Source: Desulfamplus sp964425195
GTDB taxonomy: Bacteria; Desulfobacterota; Desulfobacteria; Desulfobacterales; Desulfobacteraceae
Direction: 5' to 3'
DNA length: 64,000 nt
NCBI GenBank assembly: GCA_964425195.1
Contig: CAYRLG010000007.1
Coordinates: 62,001-126,000 of the forward strand
Below the pieces are notes generated by a model, which was not told where the DNA came from, did no database searches, and saw only the letters and a program-made list of their open reading frames with translations. Below are positions 9,979-18,669 of this stretch, piece by piece (position 1 is the first letter of the stretch; every line of letters starts with the position of its first letter). Both the position numbers and the translations under genes were made by a program.

Positions 9979-10857
9979 TTAGTAATATCCGTTACGTCCC
10001 ATTTCAGTTATAAATTTTGAGAGTCTCTCTCTTATTTCAGGGCGTTCCATAGCAAATGCAAGATTTGCCATCTGAAACCCAGCTTTGTCGCCACAGTCAA
10101 ATCTTGTACCTTCAAACTTATACCCAAATATTGGCTGTTCCCTAAGAAGTTGCCCCATTGCGTCAGTTAGTTGAATCTCTCCTCCAGCTCCAGTTTTATT
10201 TTGACCAAGATAGTCAAAAATTTTAGGTGTCAATATGTATCTACCGATTATAGCAAGGTTAGATGGAGCATCCTCTGGTTTGGGTTTTTCTATCATACCC
10301 TTTACTCTGACTACATTATCTTCGATTTCATCTGCATCAAGAATACCATATTTATCTGTCTGATCTTGTTCAACCTCCATTACTGCTGCAATAGACGCTC
10401 TTAATCTGTCAAAACGTCTTATCATCTGAGATAAAACTGGAGTAGGTGATTTAATTAGATCGTCTGCAAGTAGTACTGCAAAAGGCTCATCACCGACAAT
10501 ATCTCTTGCACACCAAATAGCATGACCTAATCCTAATGGCTCATTTTGTCTTGTATAGACAATTGTACCTGTTTTGGGTACAAGCTCTTGTAGCATTTTT
10601 AGTGTATCATGCCTTTTCTTTTTCTCTAAGGTAAGTTCAAGTTCAAAAGACCTATCAAAATGATCTTCAAGGGCTTTTTTGCCTCTACCTGTTACAAAAA
10701 TAATTTGTTCAATACCTGCATCAAAAGCCTCTTCTACTGCATATTGAATTATTGGTTTATCAACAACTGTCAACATCTCTTTTGCCATAGCTTTTGTTGC
10801 TGGTAGAAAACGGGTACCAAGTCCTGCAACTGGAAATACAGCTTTTTTAATTTTCAT
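9979..10857 (-). CDS. galU: UTP-glucose-1-phosphate uridylyltransferase
   Basis: GalU makes UDP-glucose from UTP and glucose-1-phosphate for surface polysaccharides. The 292 aa sequence has the nucleotidyltransferase signature GLGTRFLPATKAMAKEM near the N-terminus. It also has the substrate loop EKP (IEKPKPEDAPSNLA) and the C-terminal FDCGDKAGF motif. Length is normal. It converges on the transglycosylase gene, and a TTGACA-type promoter lies about 60-85 bp upstream. Confidence 0.95.
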   Translation of the reverse strand: MKIKKAVFPVAGLGTRFLPATKAMAKEMLTVVDKPIIQYAVEEAFDAGIEQIIFVTGRGKKALEDHFDRSFELELTLEKKKRHDTLKMLQELVPKTGTIVYTRQNEPLGLGHAIWCARDIVGDEPFAVLLADDLIKSPTPVLSQMIRRFDRLRASIAAVMEVEQDQTDKYGILDADEIEDNVVRVKGMIEKPKPEDAPSNLAIIGRYILTPKIFDYLGQNKTGAGGEIQLTDAMGQLLREQPIFGYKFEGTRFDCGDKAGFQMANLAFAMERPEIRERLSKFITEMGRNGYY

Positions 10858-10915
10858 TGATTTTCCCTTAACTATTATGAGTGTATAAGAGCGATTTAAT
10901 ATCTATTTTTCTACA

Positions 10916-10943
10916 TTAATAAATAAACTATCTATTATGTCAA
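10916..10943 (-). promoter_or_regulatory. Candidate sigma70 promoter of galU
   Basis: On the minus strand a perfect -35 TTGACA (10938-10943) is followed after 16 bp by TATTAA (10916-10921), a 4/6 match to the -10 consensus. The start of transcription would fall about 50 nt upstream of the galU ATG. Confidence 0.4.
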
Positions 10944-11118
10944 CGGGAATATTAGAGAAAGGGCTTGATTGTTGACATATTTACAGATTCATAAATTTTT
11001 TATAATGCTATTGATGTTTAGTATTTTATATGGTTTATGATTTTTATATCTTATTTATTGTGTTTTATATAATGAACACAATCTGAATTTAAAAATTATA
11101 ATAAAGGAGATTCAAAGA

Positions 11119-12231
11119 ATGATTGTAGGTATTCTCAAAGAGATAAAGGTTGCGGAAAAGAGAGTCTGCATGACACCTGCAGGTGTTGTGGTTATGAAGC
11201 AAAATGGACATGACGTATTAGTTGAAAAAGATGCTGGTAAAGGCAGCGGTTATGAAGATTGTGCATATATTCAAGCTGGTGCTACAATTGTGGATACTCC
11301 ATCTGAAATATATAAAATGGCTGATATGGTTATGCACGTAAAAGAGCCTCAGCCATCAGAGTATGAGCTTATCAGGGAGGATCAGATTGTCTTCACCTAC
11401 CTTCACCTTGCAGCAGACGAACAACAAACCCATGCTTTGATTAAAAGTAAAGGTATCTGTATTGCATACGAAACCATTCAAAAAGAGGATGGTTCTCTTC
11501 CGTTATTAATTCCAATGAGTGAAGTTGCTGGACGTATGGCAGTTCAAGAAGGGGCAAAACTTCTTGAGATGCCTCAAGGTGGAATGGGGGTTCTCCTTGG
11601 TGGTGTTACTGGTGTTGAGCCTGCAACTGTTGTTGTTATCGGTGGCGGTGTTGTTGGTATTAATGCTGCTAAAATGGCTTGTGGGCTTGGTGCAAAAGTT
11701 TATATATTAGATACCAATCTTGATAGATTAAGATATCTTGATGATGTTATGCCTGCTAACTGTTTTCCAATTATGTCAAATGCTGCTATTTTGCGTGAGC
11801 TTGTTATTAAAGCAGACCTCGTAATAGGTGCTGTTTTGGTTACTGGTGCAAAAGCGCCTAAACTTATAACAAAAGATATGCTCAAAGAGATGAAGAATGG
11901 TTCTGTAATTGTTGATGTTGCTATTGATCAAGGCGGATGCTTTGAGACCTCTAAACCCACCACACATACAGACCCAACATATATTATTGATGGTGTGGTT
12001 CACTATTGTGTTGCAAATATGCCAGGAGCTGTAGCAAGAACTTCTACAATGGCTCTTACAAATGCCACTCTTCCATACTGTGTCAAAATTGCCAATAAAG
12101 GTTGGAAAAAAGCTATGCAGGAGAGTAAAGAGATTAAACTCGGGGCAAATGTAATTAATGGAATGGTGACTTACAAGGCTGTTGCAGATGCATTTAATCT
12201 TGAATATAAAGACATAAATACTTTAATATAA
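11119..12231 (+). CDS. ald: Alanine dehydrogenase
   Basis: Ald interconverts L-alanine and pyruvate plus ammonia with NAD(H). The 370 aa protein starts with the family signature MIVGILKEIKVAEKRV. It has the pyruvate-binding region around VMHVKEP, a Rossmann motif GGGVVGINAAKMA (about 176-188), and the C-terminal MPGAVARTSTMALTNAT block. Length is typical. AAAGGAG lies 8-9 nt before the ATG. It is a single-gene unit closed by a strong hairpin terminator at 12331-12394. Confidence 0.96.
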   Translation: MIVGILKEIKVAEKRVCMTPAGVVVMKQNGHDVLVEKDAGKGSGYEDCAYIQAGATIVDTPSEIYKMADMVMHVKEPQPSEYELIREDQIVFTYLHLAADEQQTHALIKSKGICIAYETIQKEDGSLPLLIPMSEVAGRMAVQEGAKLLEMPQGGMGVLLGGVTGVEPATVVVIGGGVVGINAAKMACGLGAKVYILDTNLDRLRYLDDVMPANCFPIMSNAAILRELVIKADLVIGAVLVTGAKAPKLITKDMLKEMKNGSVIVDVAIDQGGCFETSKPTTHTDPTYIIDGVVHYCVANMPGAVARTSTMALTNATLPYCVKIANKGWKKAMQESKEIKLGANVINGMVTYKAVADAFNLEYKDINTLI

Positions 12232-12330
12232 TTTTTTGTATCTTTTTTCTATTAGTGTCTTTTTAAAGGTTCGTTTACATTTAGAGTAACCAAATCAGTA
12301 TAGAGTAACTCAACAAGTTGATAAAATATT

Positions 12331-12394
12331 ATATGGGTAGGTAGTATCCATTCAGTTTTATGATTATTGGATACTATCTACCCATATTTTTTTT
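12331..12394 (+). terminator. Intrinsic terminator after ald
   Basis: A 20 bp stem (12331-12350 pairing with 12368-12387, one G-U pair) encloses a 17 nt loop. It runs into a tract of eight T at 12387-12394. It lies 100 bp beyond the ald stop. Confidence 0.88.
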
Positions 12395-12425
12395 AAAGAG
12401 TTTACTCTTACATACATTATAAAAT

Positions 12426-12444
12426 CCATTTTAAAATAAAATGG
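12426..12444. promoter_or_regulatory. Perfect inverted repeat, possible activator site for the sigma54 promoter
   Basis: CCATTTTA and TAAAATGG arms are separated by AAA. The repeat lies about 96-114 bp upstream of the -24 element at 12540, the usual position for an NtrC-family enhancer site. No experimental motif is known to me for this regulator, so the role is inferred from position only. Confidence 0.3.
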
Positions 12445-12539
12445 TCGAAGTAATGAGTATATAAAAAAGATATAAATCAATAAGTTAAATATATTTAATT
12501 AAAACATACCAAAGTTAGAATAACTCTTAATTTATTGGC

Positions 12540-12555
12540 TGGCATGTCATTTGCT
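12540..12555 (+). promoter_or_regulatory. Sigma54 (-24/-12) promoter of the ZraP-like gene
   Basis: TGGCATGTCATTTGCT matches the sigma54 consensus TGGCAC-N5-TTGCW at all but one position. The GG (12541-12542) and GC (12553-12554) are exactly 10 nt apart. The predicted start near 12566 gives a leader of about 90 nt. A partial inverted repeat (AATGTTATAT at 12556 with ATATAACATT at 12615) falls in that leader. Confidence 0.75.
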
Positions 12556-12656
12556 AATGTTATATTTACAAAGACACACCACATAAATTCATTAAAGTGT
12601 AGCTTTGTGGTTATATATAACATTGGTTAACTAAATTTTAAACAAGGAGAGTAATT

Positions 12657-13256
12657 ATGAAAAAAGAGATACTTATTACATTGGTAGCGGCATTGGCAGT
12701 AGTTGCAATAGTTGGGAACACTTTTGCATGGGATGGTTGCGGTGGAAAAGGTAAAGGGATGGGAATGGGCTCTGGGATGTCTGCCCAAGGGTGTGCTCAG
12801 GAGTGGTCAAAACTAACAGATGAGCAGAAAAATAGAGTTAAAGAGCTACATCAGACATTTCTTGATGAGACAGCTACCCAAAGAGAAGCTATCTTATCTA
12901 AACATGAGGAGATAAAAACTATACTTGGAAACGCATCTCCAGATAAAGATAGAATTAATGCCCTTATTGCTGAAGTAAGTGAATTACAAAAACAGATTAT
13001 GGATAAAAAGATAGATATGGCACTACAGGTTAAAGATATTGCTCCAGATATTAATCTTGGAATGGGATTTCATGGGTTTGGAAAAAAGGGGTGTTGCATG
13101 ATGGGTGATTGTGGTGCTGGAATGAAAGATGGGCATGGGCGTATGAAGGGTGGACATGGTGGTATGATGGGTAAAATGAACTGCCCCGCAATGAGTAGTA
13201 GTGGTGATGTCATTGAAAATTCAGCAGATACAACCGAGTCAAAAACAAAAGAGTAA
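12657..13256 (+). CDS. ZraP/Spy/CpxP-like periplasmic metal-binding protein
   Basis: The 199 aa product has a cleavable signal peptide (cut after TFA, residue 24). A helical core (about 50-125) follows the ZraP/Spy pattern: LTDEQKNRVKELHQ, then SPDKDRINALIAEVSELQKQI. Gly/Met/Cys/His-rich segments flank the core, including CGGKGKGMGMG near the mature N-terminus and a CC, HG and GGHGGMMG run near residues 140-165. These suggest metal binding. ZraP of enterobacteria is a zinc-responsive chaperone under a sigma54 activator. The upstream -24/-12 site fits that scheme. AAGGAGA precedes the ATG at good spacing. Confidence 0.82.
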   Translation: MKKEILITLVAALAVVAIVGNTFAWDGCGGKGKGMGMGSGMSAQGCAQEWSKLTDEQKNRVKELHQTFLDETATQREAILSKHEEIKTILGNASPDKDRINALIAEVSELQKQIMDKKIDMALQVKDIAPDINLGMGFHGFGKKGCCMMGDCGAGMKDGHGRMKGGHGGMMGKMNCPAMSSSGDVIENSADTTESKTKE

Positions 13257-13364
13257 AGATAAAGTTTGAGATAAGTTTGTTGGATAACAATAGACCAGAA
13301 TATTCTTTACAAGGATAAAATTATAGACAAGTTTAATTAAAATATATACAAACTAAATAGACCT

Positions 13365-13416
13365 AAACAGGTATGCCCCACAGATTAAAAATTTCTGCTG
13401 GGGCATACCTGTTTTT
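13365..13416 (+). terminator. Intrinsic terminator after the ZraP-like gene
   Basis: A perfect 16 bp stem (13365-13380 with 13399-13414) is extended inward by a bulged four-pair segment. It ends in TTTTT at 13412-13416. It separates the ZraP-like gene from tatD. Confidence 0.87.
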
Positions 13417-13475
13417 ATGAAAATAAACTATACAATATACAAAAAATAAACTGTACAAAACGAGGAGATTAGATA

Positions 13476-14273
13476 ATGAGGCTTTTTGATAGCCATGCCC
13501 ATATAGATGACGATGTTTATGATTCTGATTTTAACGATATGCTCAATAGGGCTCATGATTCTGGAGTTAAGGGGATCATGGTGGCTGGTGTGACACCGCA
13601 GACTATAACAAAGGCTCTTAATATTGCAAAACAGCCACATAAAAATAGCCATCTATTCATATCTGTAGGTATGCACCCCCACGATGCTCAATACTGTTGT
13701 GATGCTACAATTGAAAACTATAAACTTATTGCTAAAAACTACCCTTCCATTGTTAGAGCATGGGGAGAAACTGGGCTTGATTTTAATAGAATGCACTCTC
13801 CTCGTGATATTCAAGAAGAGTGGTTTGTAAGGCAGATAGATGCGGCTGATGAGTTGAATCTTGCACTTATTTTTCATGAACGTGACTCCAATGGGAGGTT
13901 TTTAGAAATTCTGGAGTCAATGAAACATAAGGATAGATGTGGCGTAGTGCACTGCTTTAGTGGTACAAAAGAGGAGATGTTTCGGTATCTTGATCTCGGT
14001 TACTATATTGGTATTACAGGAATATTAACTCTTCAACAACGTGGAGATATTTTAAGAGAGCTTGCTGTGCTTATTCCTGATAACCGCATTGTAATTGAGA
14101 CAGACGCTCCTTATCTTACGCCAGCTCCCATGAAAAACAAGACCAGAAGAAATGAACCAGCATTTGTAAAACATGTTTTTAACAAACTTGTAGAGATAAA
14201 AGGAGTTGATGCAGGTATTTTGGCAGATAGATTATGGAAAAACACATGTTCACTTTATAGCATCAACTTATAG
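13476..14273 (+). CDS. tatD: TatD-family metal-dependent hydrolase
   Basis: TatD proteins are metal-dependent nucleases of the amidohydrolase fold. The 265 aa sequence has FDSHAHID at residues 4-11 (metal-binding His7 and His9), GETGLDF near residue 92, a histidine segment VVHCFSG, and ETDAPYL near residue 209. Length is standard. GAGGAGATT precedes the ATG. It converges with mtgA, with 20 bp between the stops. Confidence 0.92.
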   Translation: MRLFDSHAHIDDDVYDSDFNDMLNRAHDSGVKGIMVAGVTPQTITKALNIAKQPHKNSHLFISVGMHPHDAQYCCDATIENYKLIAKNYPSIVRAWGETGLDFNRMHSPRDIQEEWFVRQIDAADELNLALIFHERDSNGRFLEILESMKHKDRCGVVHCFSGTKEEMFRYLDLGYYIGITGILTLQQRGDILRELAVLIPDNRIVIETDAPYLTPAPMKNKTRRNEPAFVKHVFNKLVEIKGVDAGILADRLWKNTCSLYSINL

Positions 14274-14293
14274 TATATCATAAGATAAAAACC

Positions 14294-14992
14294 TTATAGC
14301 AGAGACATCAATCTCATATCTTTGATAATTCGTTTTTGTCTTGAGATAAGATAGCTATCAGGATTTGTGGGTGACCATGTGTGTGGGCTTGGCAAAATAG
14401 CAGCTAACATAGCTGCTTGAGATTTAGTTAAATCCCCTGCACTACATGAAAAATAGCGTTCTGCAGCAGCATGTGCTCCTATTGTGGCAATACCCCAATC
14501 AACAGTATTAAGATAAATTTCGAGGATTCTCTTTTTATCCCAGAAAAATTCTATAAACAGAGTATAATAGGCTTCAATAGCTTTTCGTACTATACTTCTT
14601 GATGGTATAAGAAAAAGAGACCTTGCTGTCTGCATTGTTATAGTGCTGGCTCCTCTCATCTTTTTCCCAGATTTCATATCTTCTAAAGCTTTTTTCAATT
14701 CAATAAAATCAAATCCATTATGTGATAAAAAACGTTGATCTTCGGCTGCAAGAACAGCTCTACGCAGGTGAGGAGAAATTTCATTCAGATTTTTCCATTG
14801 GTATGAAAATTCAATATAGTTCTTTCTTGTAATTTTTTTTGTGCACCACTCCCAAATCATAGGAATTGTAAATAGAGGGTTAGTAAATTTTAACAACAGT
14901 ACCTGAAAGATAGGAGTGAGTAGAAGAATAAAAATTACAATCAATAATATCTTTAGAGGCTCTCTTTGATGTATTGTTGTAGATATTTTCAT
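14294..14992 (-). CDS. mtgA: Monofunctional biosynthetic peptidoglycan transglycosylase
   Basis: MtgA polymerises lipid II into glycan strands. The 232 aa protein has one N-terminal membrane anchor (about residues 13-36). The GT51 domain contains catalytic Glu84 in the AAEDQRF motif, the second motif around MRGASTITMQTARSLFL, and RKAIEAYYTLFIEFFWDKKRILEIYLN. No transpeptidase domain follows, so it is the monofunctional type. Confidence 0.93.
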   Translation of the reverse strand: MKISTTIHQREPLKILLIVIFILLLTPIFQVLLLKFTNPLFTIPMIWEWCTKKITRKNYIEFSYQWKNLNEISPHLRRAVLAAEDQRFLSHNGFDFIELKKALEDMKSGKKMRGASTITMQTARSLFLIPSRSIVRKAIEAYYTLFIEFFWDKKRILEIYLNTVDWGIATIGAHAAAERYFSCSAGDLTKSQAAMLAAILPSPHTWSPTNPDSYLISRQKRIIKDMRLMSLL

Positions 14993-15170
14993 AGTATATA
15001 ATTTTTTATATTTTATTTTTAAAATTATTTTAAATAGTTATGGATAATTAACAACAGGGAGGATATAGATACTTTTAGGAAAAAATAGTCACTTTATTGA
15101 GGAGTTAAGGATAACATAAGGTAGTCATGAGCAGTCATGTCTCACTGCAGAAAGATATGACGTGGCTTAT

Positions 15171-15241
15171 AAAAACAGAAAGGGAAAAGAGCCAGACGGC
15201 AAGTCTTACAAAAATTAATTTGAGGCTCTTAATTCCCTTTC
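15171..15241 (-). terminator. Intrinsic terminator downstream of nfnB
   Basis: On the minus strand, GAAAGGGAATTAAGAGCC (15224-15241) pairs with 15178-15193, leaving a 2 nt bulge. A TTTTT tract follows at 15175-15171. It lies about 155 bp beyond the nfnB stop. The rest of the 404 bp gap 14993-15396 holds nothing I recognise. Confidence 0.65.
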
Positions 15242-15396
15242 AAAAACTTTACTATAAATTAGCACTTTAGTTATGTAATAGTGAGTTAATCTTTAAAAAC
15301 CACTTAAACATGTCTAACTCATATATTACAGCATAACTTAAACTGCAAGCAATAACAAACTTTAATCTATTTTCATATAAAAATTAGAGAAAATAG

Positions 15397-16809
15397 TTAC
15401 CAGCCAATTGTTAGATAATCGTGTATTGAGTTTGCAGCTTCTCTGCCCGCACCCATTGCAAGAATAACGGTTGCCATTCCAGTTACAATATCTCCGCCTG
15501 CCCAGACCCCTTTTTTAGTGGTTTTACCTGTTATAGGATGTGCTACAATATTTCCCCAGCGGTTAAGAGAAATTTCAGGTGTGGCATTGGTTAGAAGAGG
15601 ATTAGGCTGTGCACCCACTGATACTACAACAAGATCACACTCTATCCGATATTCAGAGCCTGCAATTGCAACCGGTCTTCTTCTGCCAGAAGCGTCAGGT
15701 TCTCCAAGTTCCATCTTTAAACACTCCATGCCGCAAAGTCTGCCCTTCTCATCTCCAAAAAACTGTACAGGGTTAGTTAAAAGGACAAATTCAATCCCTT
15801 CCTCTTCAGCATGATGTAGCTCCTCAGCTCTTGCTGGCATCTCAGCTCTTGAGCGTCTATAAACAACCTTAACCGACTCTGCTCCAAGACGCATGGCTGT
15901 CCTTGCTGCATCCATAGCAACATTACCAGCACCAAGAACAACAACATTTTTACCTCTTGCAACTGGAGTATCATACTCAGGAAAACGATACGCTTTCATC
16001 AGATTGGTTCTTGTTAAATACTCATTAGCAGAAAATACGCCAATTAAGTTTTCACCTGGAAGATTCATAAATCGTGGAAGTCCTGCACCAACACCAACAT
16101 AAACTGCATCATACCCCTCTGCAAAAAGTTCATCAATGGTGACAGTTGCACCAACAACACTATTAGTTGCTATCTTTACCCCTAATTTTTCAAGAGTTGA
16201 AACTTCAGAGGCAACAATACTTTTGGGTAATCTAAATTCGGGAATTCCATAAACAAGAACTCCGCCTGGTTGGTGAAATGCTTCAAATATTGTGACATCA
16301 TGCCCTTTTATTATAAGGTCTCCTGCTACTGTAAGCCCAGATGGACCAGAGCCTATAATTGCGACCTTCTTGCCGGTTTTTGGAGCAACTTTTGGAAGCT
16401 CAACAGAACCCTTTTCTCTTGCGTAGTCAGCGGCAAATCTTTCCAGATATCCAATGGCAACAGAACTTCCCTTTTTGCCAAGAATACATCTGCCCTCACA
16501 TTGAATCTCTTGAGGACATACACGCCCACAAACTGCTGGAAGAGCATTTCTCTCCCAAAGTGTTATAGCAGCACCTTCAAAATCGCTGTTGGCAATTTTA
16601 TTAATAAACCCCGGAATATTTACTGAAACAGGACAACCCTCTACACAAGCAGGATTTTTACACTGTAGGCATCTTGAAGCCTCAATTTTAGCCATTTCTG
16701 GTGTCAAGCCTAACGGGACTTCCATAAAATTTCTTTTTCTAACTTCAGGAGCCTGTTCCGGCATCTTTGTCCTTGGTGTCTGTTCTTTTTTCACTTTTGT
16801 CTCTACCAT
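15397..16809 (-). CDS. nfnB: NfnB, large subunit of NADH-dependent ferredoxin:NADP+ oxidoreductase (GltD-like)
   Basis: Together with NfnA this 470 aa flavoprotein can bifurcate electrons between NADPH, NAD+ and ferredoxin. The N-terminus carries two Fe-S sets: Cys47, 50, 55 and 59, and Cys94, 98, 104 and 108. An FAD Rossmann motif GSGPSGLTVAGD lies at about 152-163, and a second dinucleotide motif GAGNVAMDAARTA near residue 294. It resembles GltD (glutamate synthase small subunit), but no gltB-type large subunit is near and an NfnA partner lies just upstream, so Nfn is preferred. Confidence 0.85.
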   Translation of the reverse strand: MVETKVKKEQTPRTKMPEQAPEVRKRNFMEVPLGLTPEMAKIEASRCLQCKNPACVEGCPVSVNIPGFINKIANSDFEGAAITLWERNALPAVCGRVCPQEIQCEGRCILGKKGSSVAIGYLERFAADYAREKGSVELPKVAPKTGKKVAIIGSGPSGLTVAGDLIIKGHDVTIFEAFHQPGGVLVYGIPEFRLPKSIVASEVSTLEKLGVKIATNSVVGATVTIDELFAEGYDAVYVGVGAGLPRFMNLPGENLIGVFSANEYLTRTNLMKAYRFPEYDTPVARGKNVVVLGAGNVAMDAARTAMRLGAESVKVVYRRSRAEMPARAEELHHAEEEGIEFVLLTNPVQFFGDEKGRLCGMECLKMELGEPDASGRRRPVAIAGSEYRIECDLVVVSVGAQPNPLLTNATPEISLNRWGNIVAHPITGKTTKKGVWAGGDIVTGMATVILAMGAGREAANSIHDYLTIGW

Positions 16810-16897
16810 TGCTTTATCTTCCTTTATCTTACAGCAAAACGGCTTATTATACCATTTATTGTATTGACGATATCCTATTATATGCTTCTATCTGTTA

Positions 16898-17725
16898 TTA
16901 TAAATTCTGTTTGCATTGTTCAAGACTCACTTTCTCATCATCTTGATAAGCCTGAAGCCTTTTGGATAGCTCATCATAATCTACTTCATGACCATCAAAT
17001 TCAGGACCATCTACACACGCAAACTTGGTTTTTCCACCAACAGATACGCGGCAACCACCGCACATACCAGTACCGTCAACCATGATAGGATTAAGACTTA
17101 CAAGAGTTTCCACTCCTTTCTCTTTTGTGATTTTTGAGACAAATTTCATCATAGGCACAGGACCAATTGCCACTACAAGGCTAATCGCCTCCTTTGCCAG
17201 TACATCTTTTAGAATATCTGTTACAAAACCGTGATGTCCTCTTGAGCCGTCATCCGTACATATATAGAGAGTATCAGAAACTTTTGCCATCTTCTCTTCA
17301 AGAATCAGAAGGTCTTTGGTTCTTGAACCAAGTATGGTAATAACTTCGTTACCAGCCTCTTTGAGTCCCCTTGTAATCGGATGAAGAACCGCAATTCCTG
17401 TTCCACCGCCAACGCAGATAACTTTTCCCTTTTTTTCAATGTGCGTTGCCTTGCCAAGTGGACCAATAACCGCAAAATATTCATCTCCTACCTTCATGTT
17501 CCCAAAAAGAGTGGTCGATTTTCCAACTATCATGTAGATAATGGTAATTGTACCCTTTTCAGGATCAACATCCGCCATTGTAAGGGGGATTCTCTCCCCT
17601 TTTTCATTAGCCTGCAGGATAACAAACTGACCCGGTTTTGCCTTTCGGGCAATCCGTGGCGCTTCGATTTCGTTCAGGACAATGGTTCCCTGAGCCATCT
17701 CTTCCCGATTGACAATTTTAAACAT
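16898..17725 (-). CDS. nfnA: NfnA, small subunit of NADH-dependent ferredoxin:NADP+ oxidoreductase
   Basis: This 275 aa FNR-like subunit binds FAD, NAD(H) and one [2Fe-2S] cluster. The C-terminal ligands Asp217, Cys222, Cys225 and Cys237 have the same spacing as the unusual Asp-plus-three-Cys site known from NfnA structures. The nucleotide motif CVGGGTGIAVLHPI is near residue 104. An open frame extends to an ATG at 17752. AGGAGG at 17731-17736 lies 5 nt before the ATG at 17725, which I take as the start. nfnB follows after 88 bp. Confidence 0.88.
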   Translation of the reverse strand: MFKIVNREEMAQGTIVLNEIEAPRIARKAKPGQFVILQANEKGERIPLTMADVDPEKGTITIIYMIVGKSTTLFGNMKVGDEYFAVIGPLGKATHIEKKGKVICVGGGTGIAVLHPITRGLKEAGNEVITILGSRTKDLLILEEKMAKVSDTLYICTDDGSRGHHGFVTDILKDVLAKEAISLVVAIGPVPMMKFVSKITKEKGVETLVSLNPIMVDGTGMCGGCRVSVGGKTKFACVDGPEFDGHEVDYDELSKRLQAYQDDEKVSLEQCKQNL

Positions 17726-17893
17726 TTTAACCTCCTGATCTAAGTTGCCCATATTATTCGTAATAATTAGCTATTTACCAAATGTGCAATAGCTCATATC
17801 TTGCTATAACGTCTCTCTATCAGAAACTTTTCTATTAAACAATATAGAAACTTTTTTCTCAATAACAATTTATTTTCTACACATTTATCATTT

Positions 17894-18580
17894 TCAGAGT
17901 GAATCTATTAAAGCGTTTGCAATTAGAAGACTAAGTTTTCCAAGTGCTCGGCTTTGAGCTAACACAAAAGAGTCAAATTGGTTAACAGATAATTTGTCAC
18001 TATTTTTTAGCTGTTCCAATTCTTCTATTGATTCTAAGCTACTGTTTGTAACATGCTCAACAATATCAGCTCTTCCAGTTTTAGATGTTTTGATCGTTTT
18101 TTTACTTATAATCTCCCATTTCGCAATAATTTTTACACTTTGCTCTGGTGCCCCATCAAGTTGTAGAATATCGAGAACTATTTGGTAATCAATATTAATA
18201 TCTCTTTGCCAAGGGTATTTGTAAATATTACCAGTTCCAAAAATATTAGAGAGATTCTCCAAAATAATAGCTGGAATATCATCCCTTGGAGAGCCAGCCC
18301 AGAGATTAAACTCTTCAAGGCTTATCTGATTTGGAGTTTTTCTAACTACAAGTTGAGAGCGATCAAGATATTTTGGAATAGTAACAGGTCCAACTCCAAG
18401 TGTTAAATTTTTATCAAAAGCCACACCTCTGAATTTAGCAACATCTTTATCTGCCTTATATATTGTGGGTGTGAGCATATAAAACTTTGAAGGAGGACTG
18501 GTGATGCAGCCCGTCATAAAAAGAGTTAAAAAGATAAAAGTTAATAGAAAAGATGTTTTAGGTATAACTATTATTCTCAT
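17894..18580 (-). CDS. ABC-transport auxiliary lipoprotein (PqiC/DUF330-like)
   Basis: The 228 aa product has a lipoprotein signal (FMTGC, Cys near residue 25). The following domain has the PqiC-like features SKFYMLTP, GVGPVTIPKYLDRSQLV and WAGSPRDD. It ends the minus-strand Mla-type operon, after MlaE, MlaF and MlaD. In the related PqiABC and LetAB systems such a lipoprotein sits at the outer membrane and receives the MCE channel. Confidence 0.82.
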   Translation of the reverse strand: MRIIVIPKTSFLLTFIFLTLFMTGCITSPPSKFYMLTPTIYKADKDVAKFRGVAFDKNLTLGVGPVTIPKYLDRSQLVVRKTPNQISLEEFNLWAGSPRDDIPAIILENLSNIFGTGNIYKYPWQRDINIDYQIVLDILQLDGAPEQSVKIIAKWEIISKKTIKTSKTGRADIVEHVTNSSLESIEELEQLKNSDKLSVNQFDSFVLAQSRALGKLSLLIANALIDSL

Positions 18581-18669
18581 TTACTGATAGCTCCTATATA
18601 TATCAGTTCGTTAGATAATTTCTATAAATCTCCATCCCTTCAAAGGTGTGGGGGCAATAAACTGTTTAA

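Noticed and set aside
10970..11005. TTGACA followed by TATAAT upstream of ald
   Set aside because: Spacing is 23 bp, too long for a sigma70 promoter; I see no better pair there.
15518..16867. Several plus-strand frames over the nfnB gene
   Set aside because: They are antisense shadows of a well-supported gene and show no family motifs or ribosome sites.
17726..17752. Nine-residue N-terminal extension of NfnA
   Set aside because: AGGAGG lies within it, directly before the ATG at 17725.
17825..17862. Direct repeat of AGAAACTTTT upstream of nfnA
   Set aside because: Short, AT-rich and without symmetry or known regulator; likely chance.
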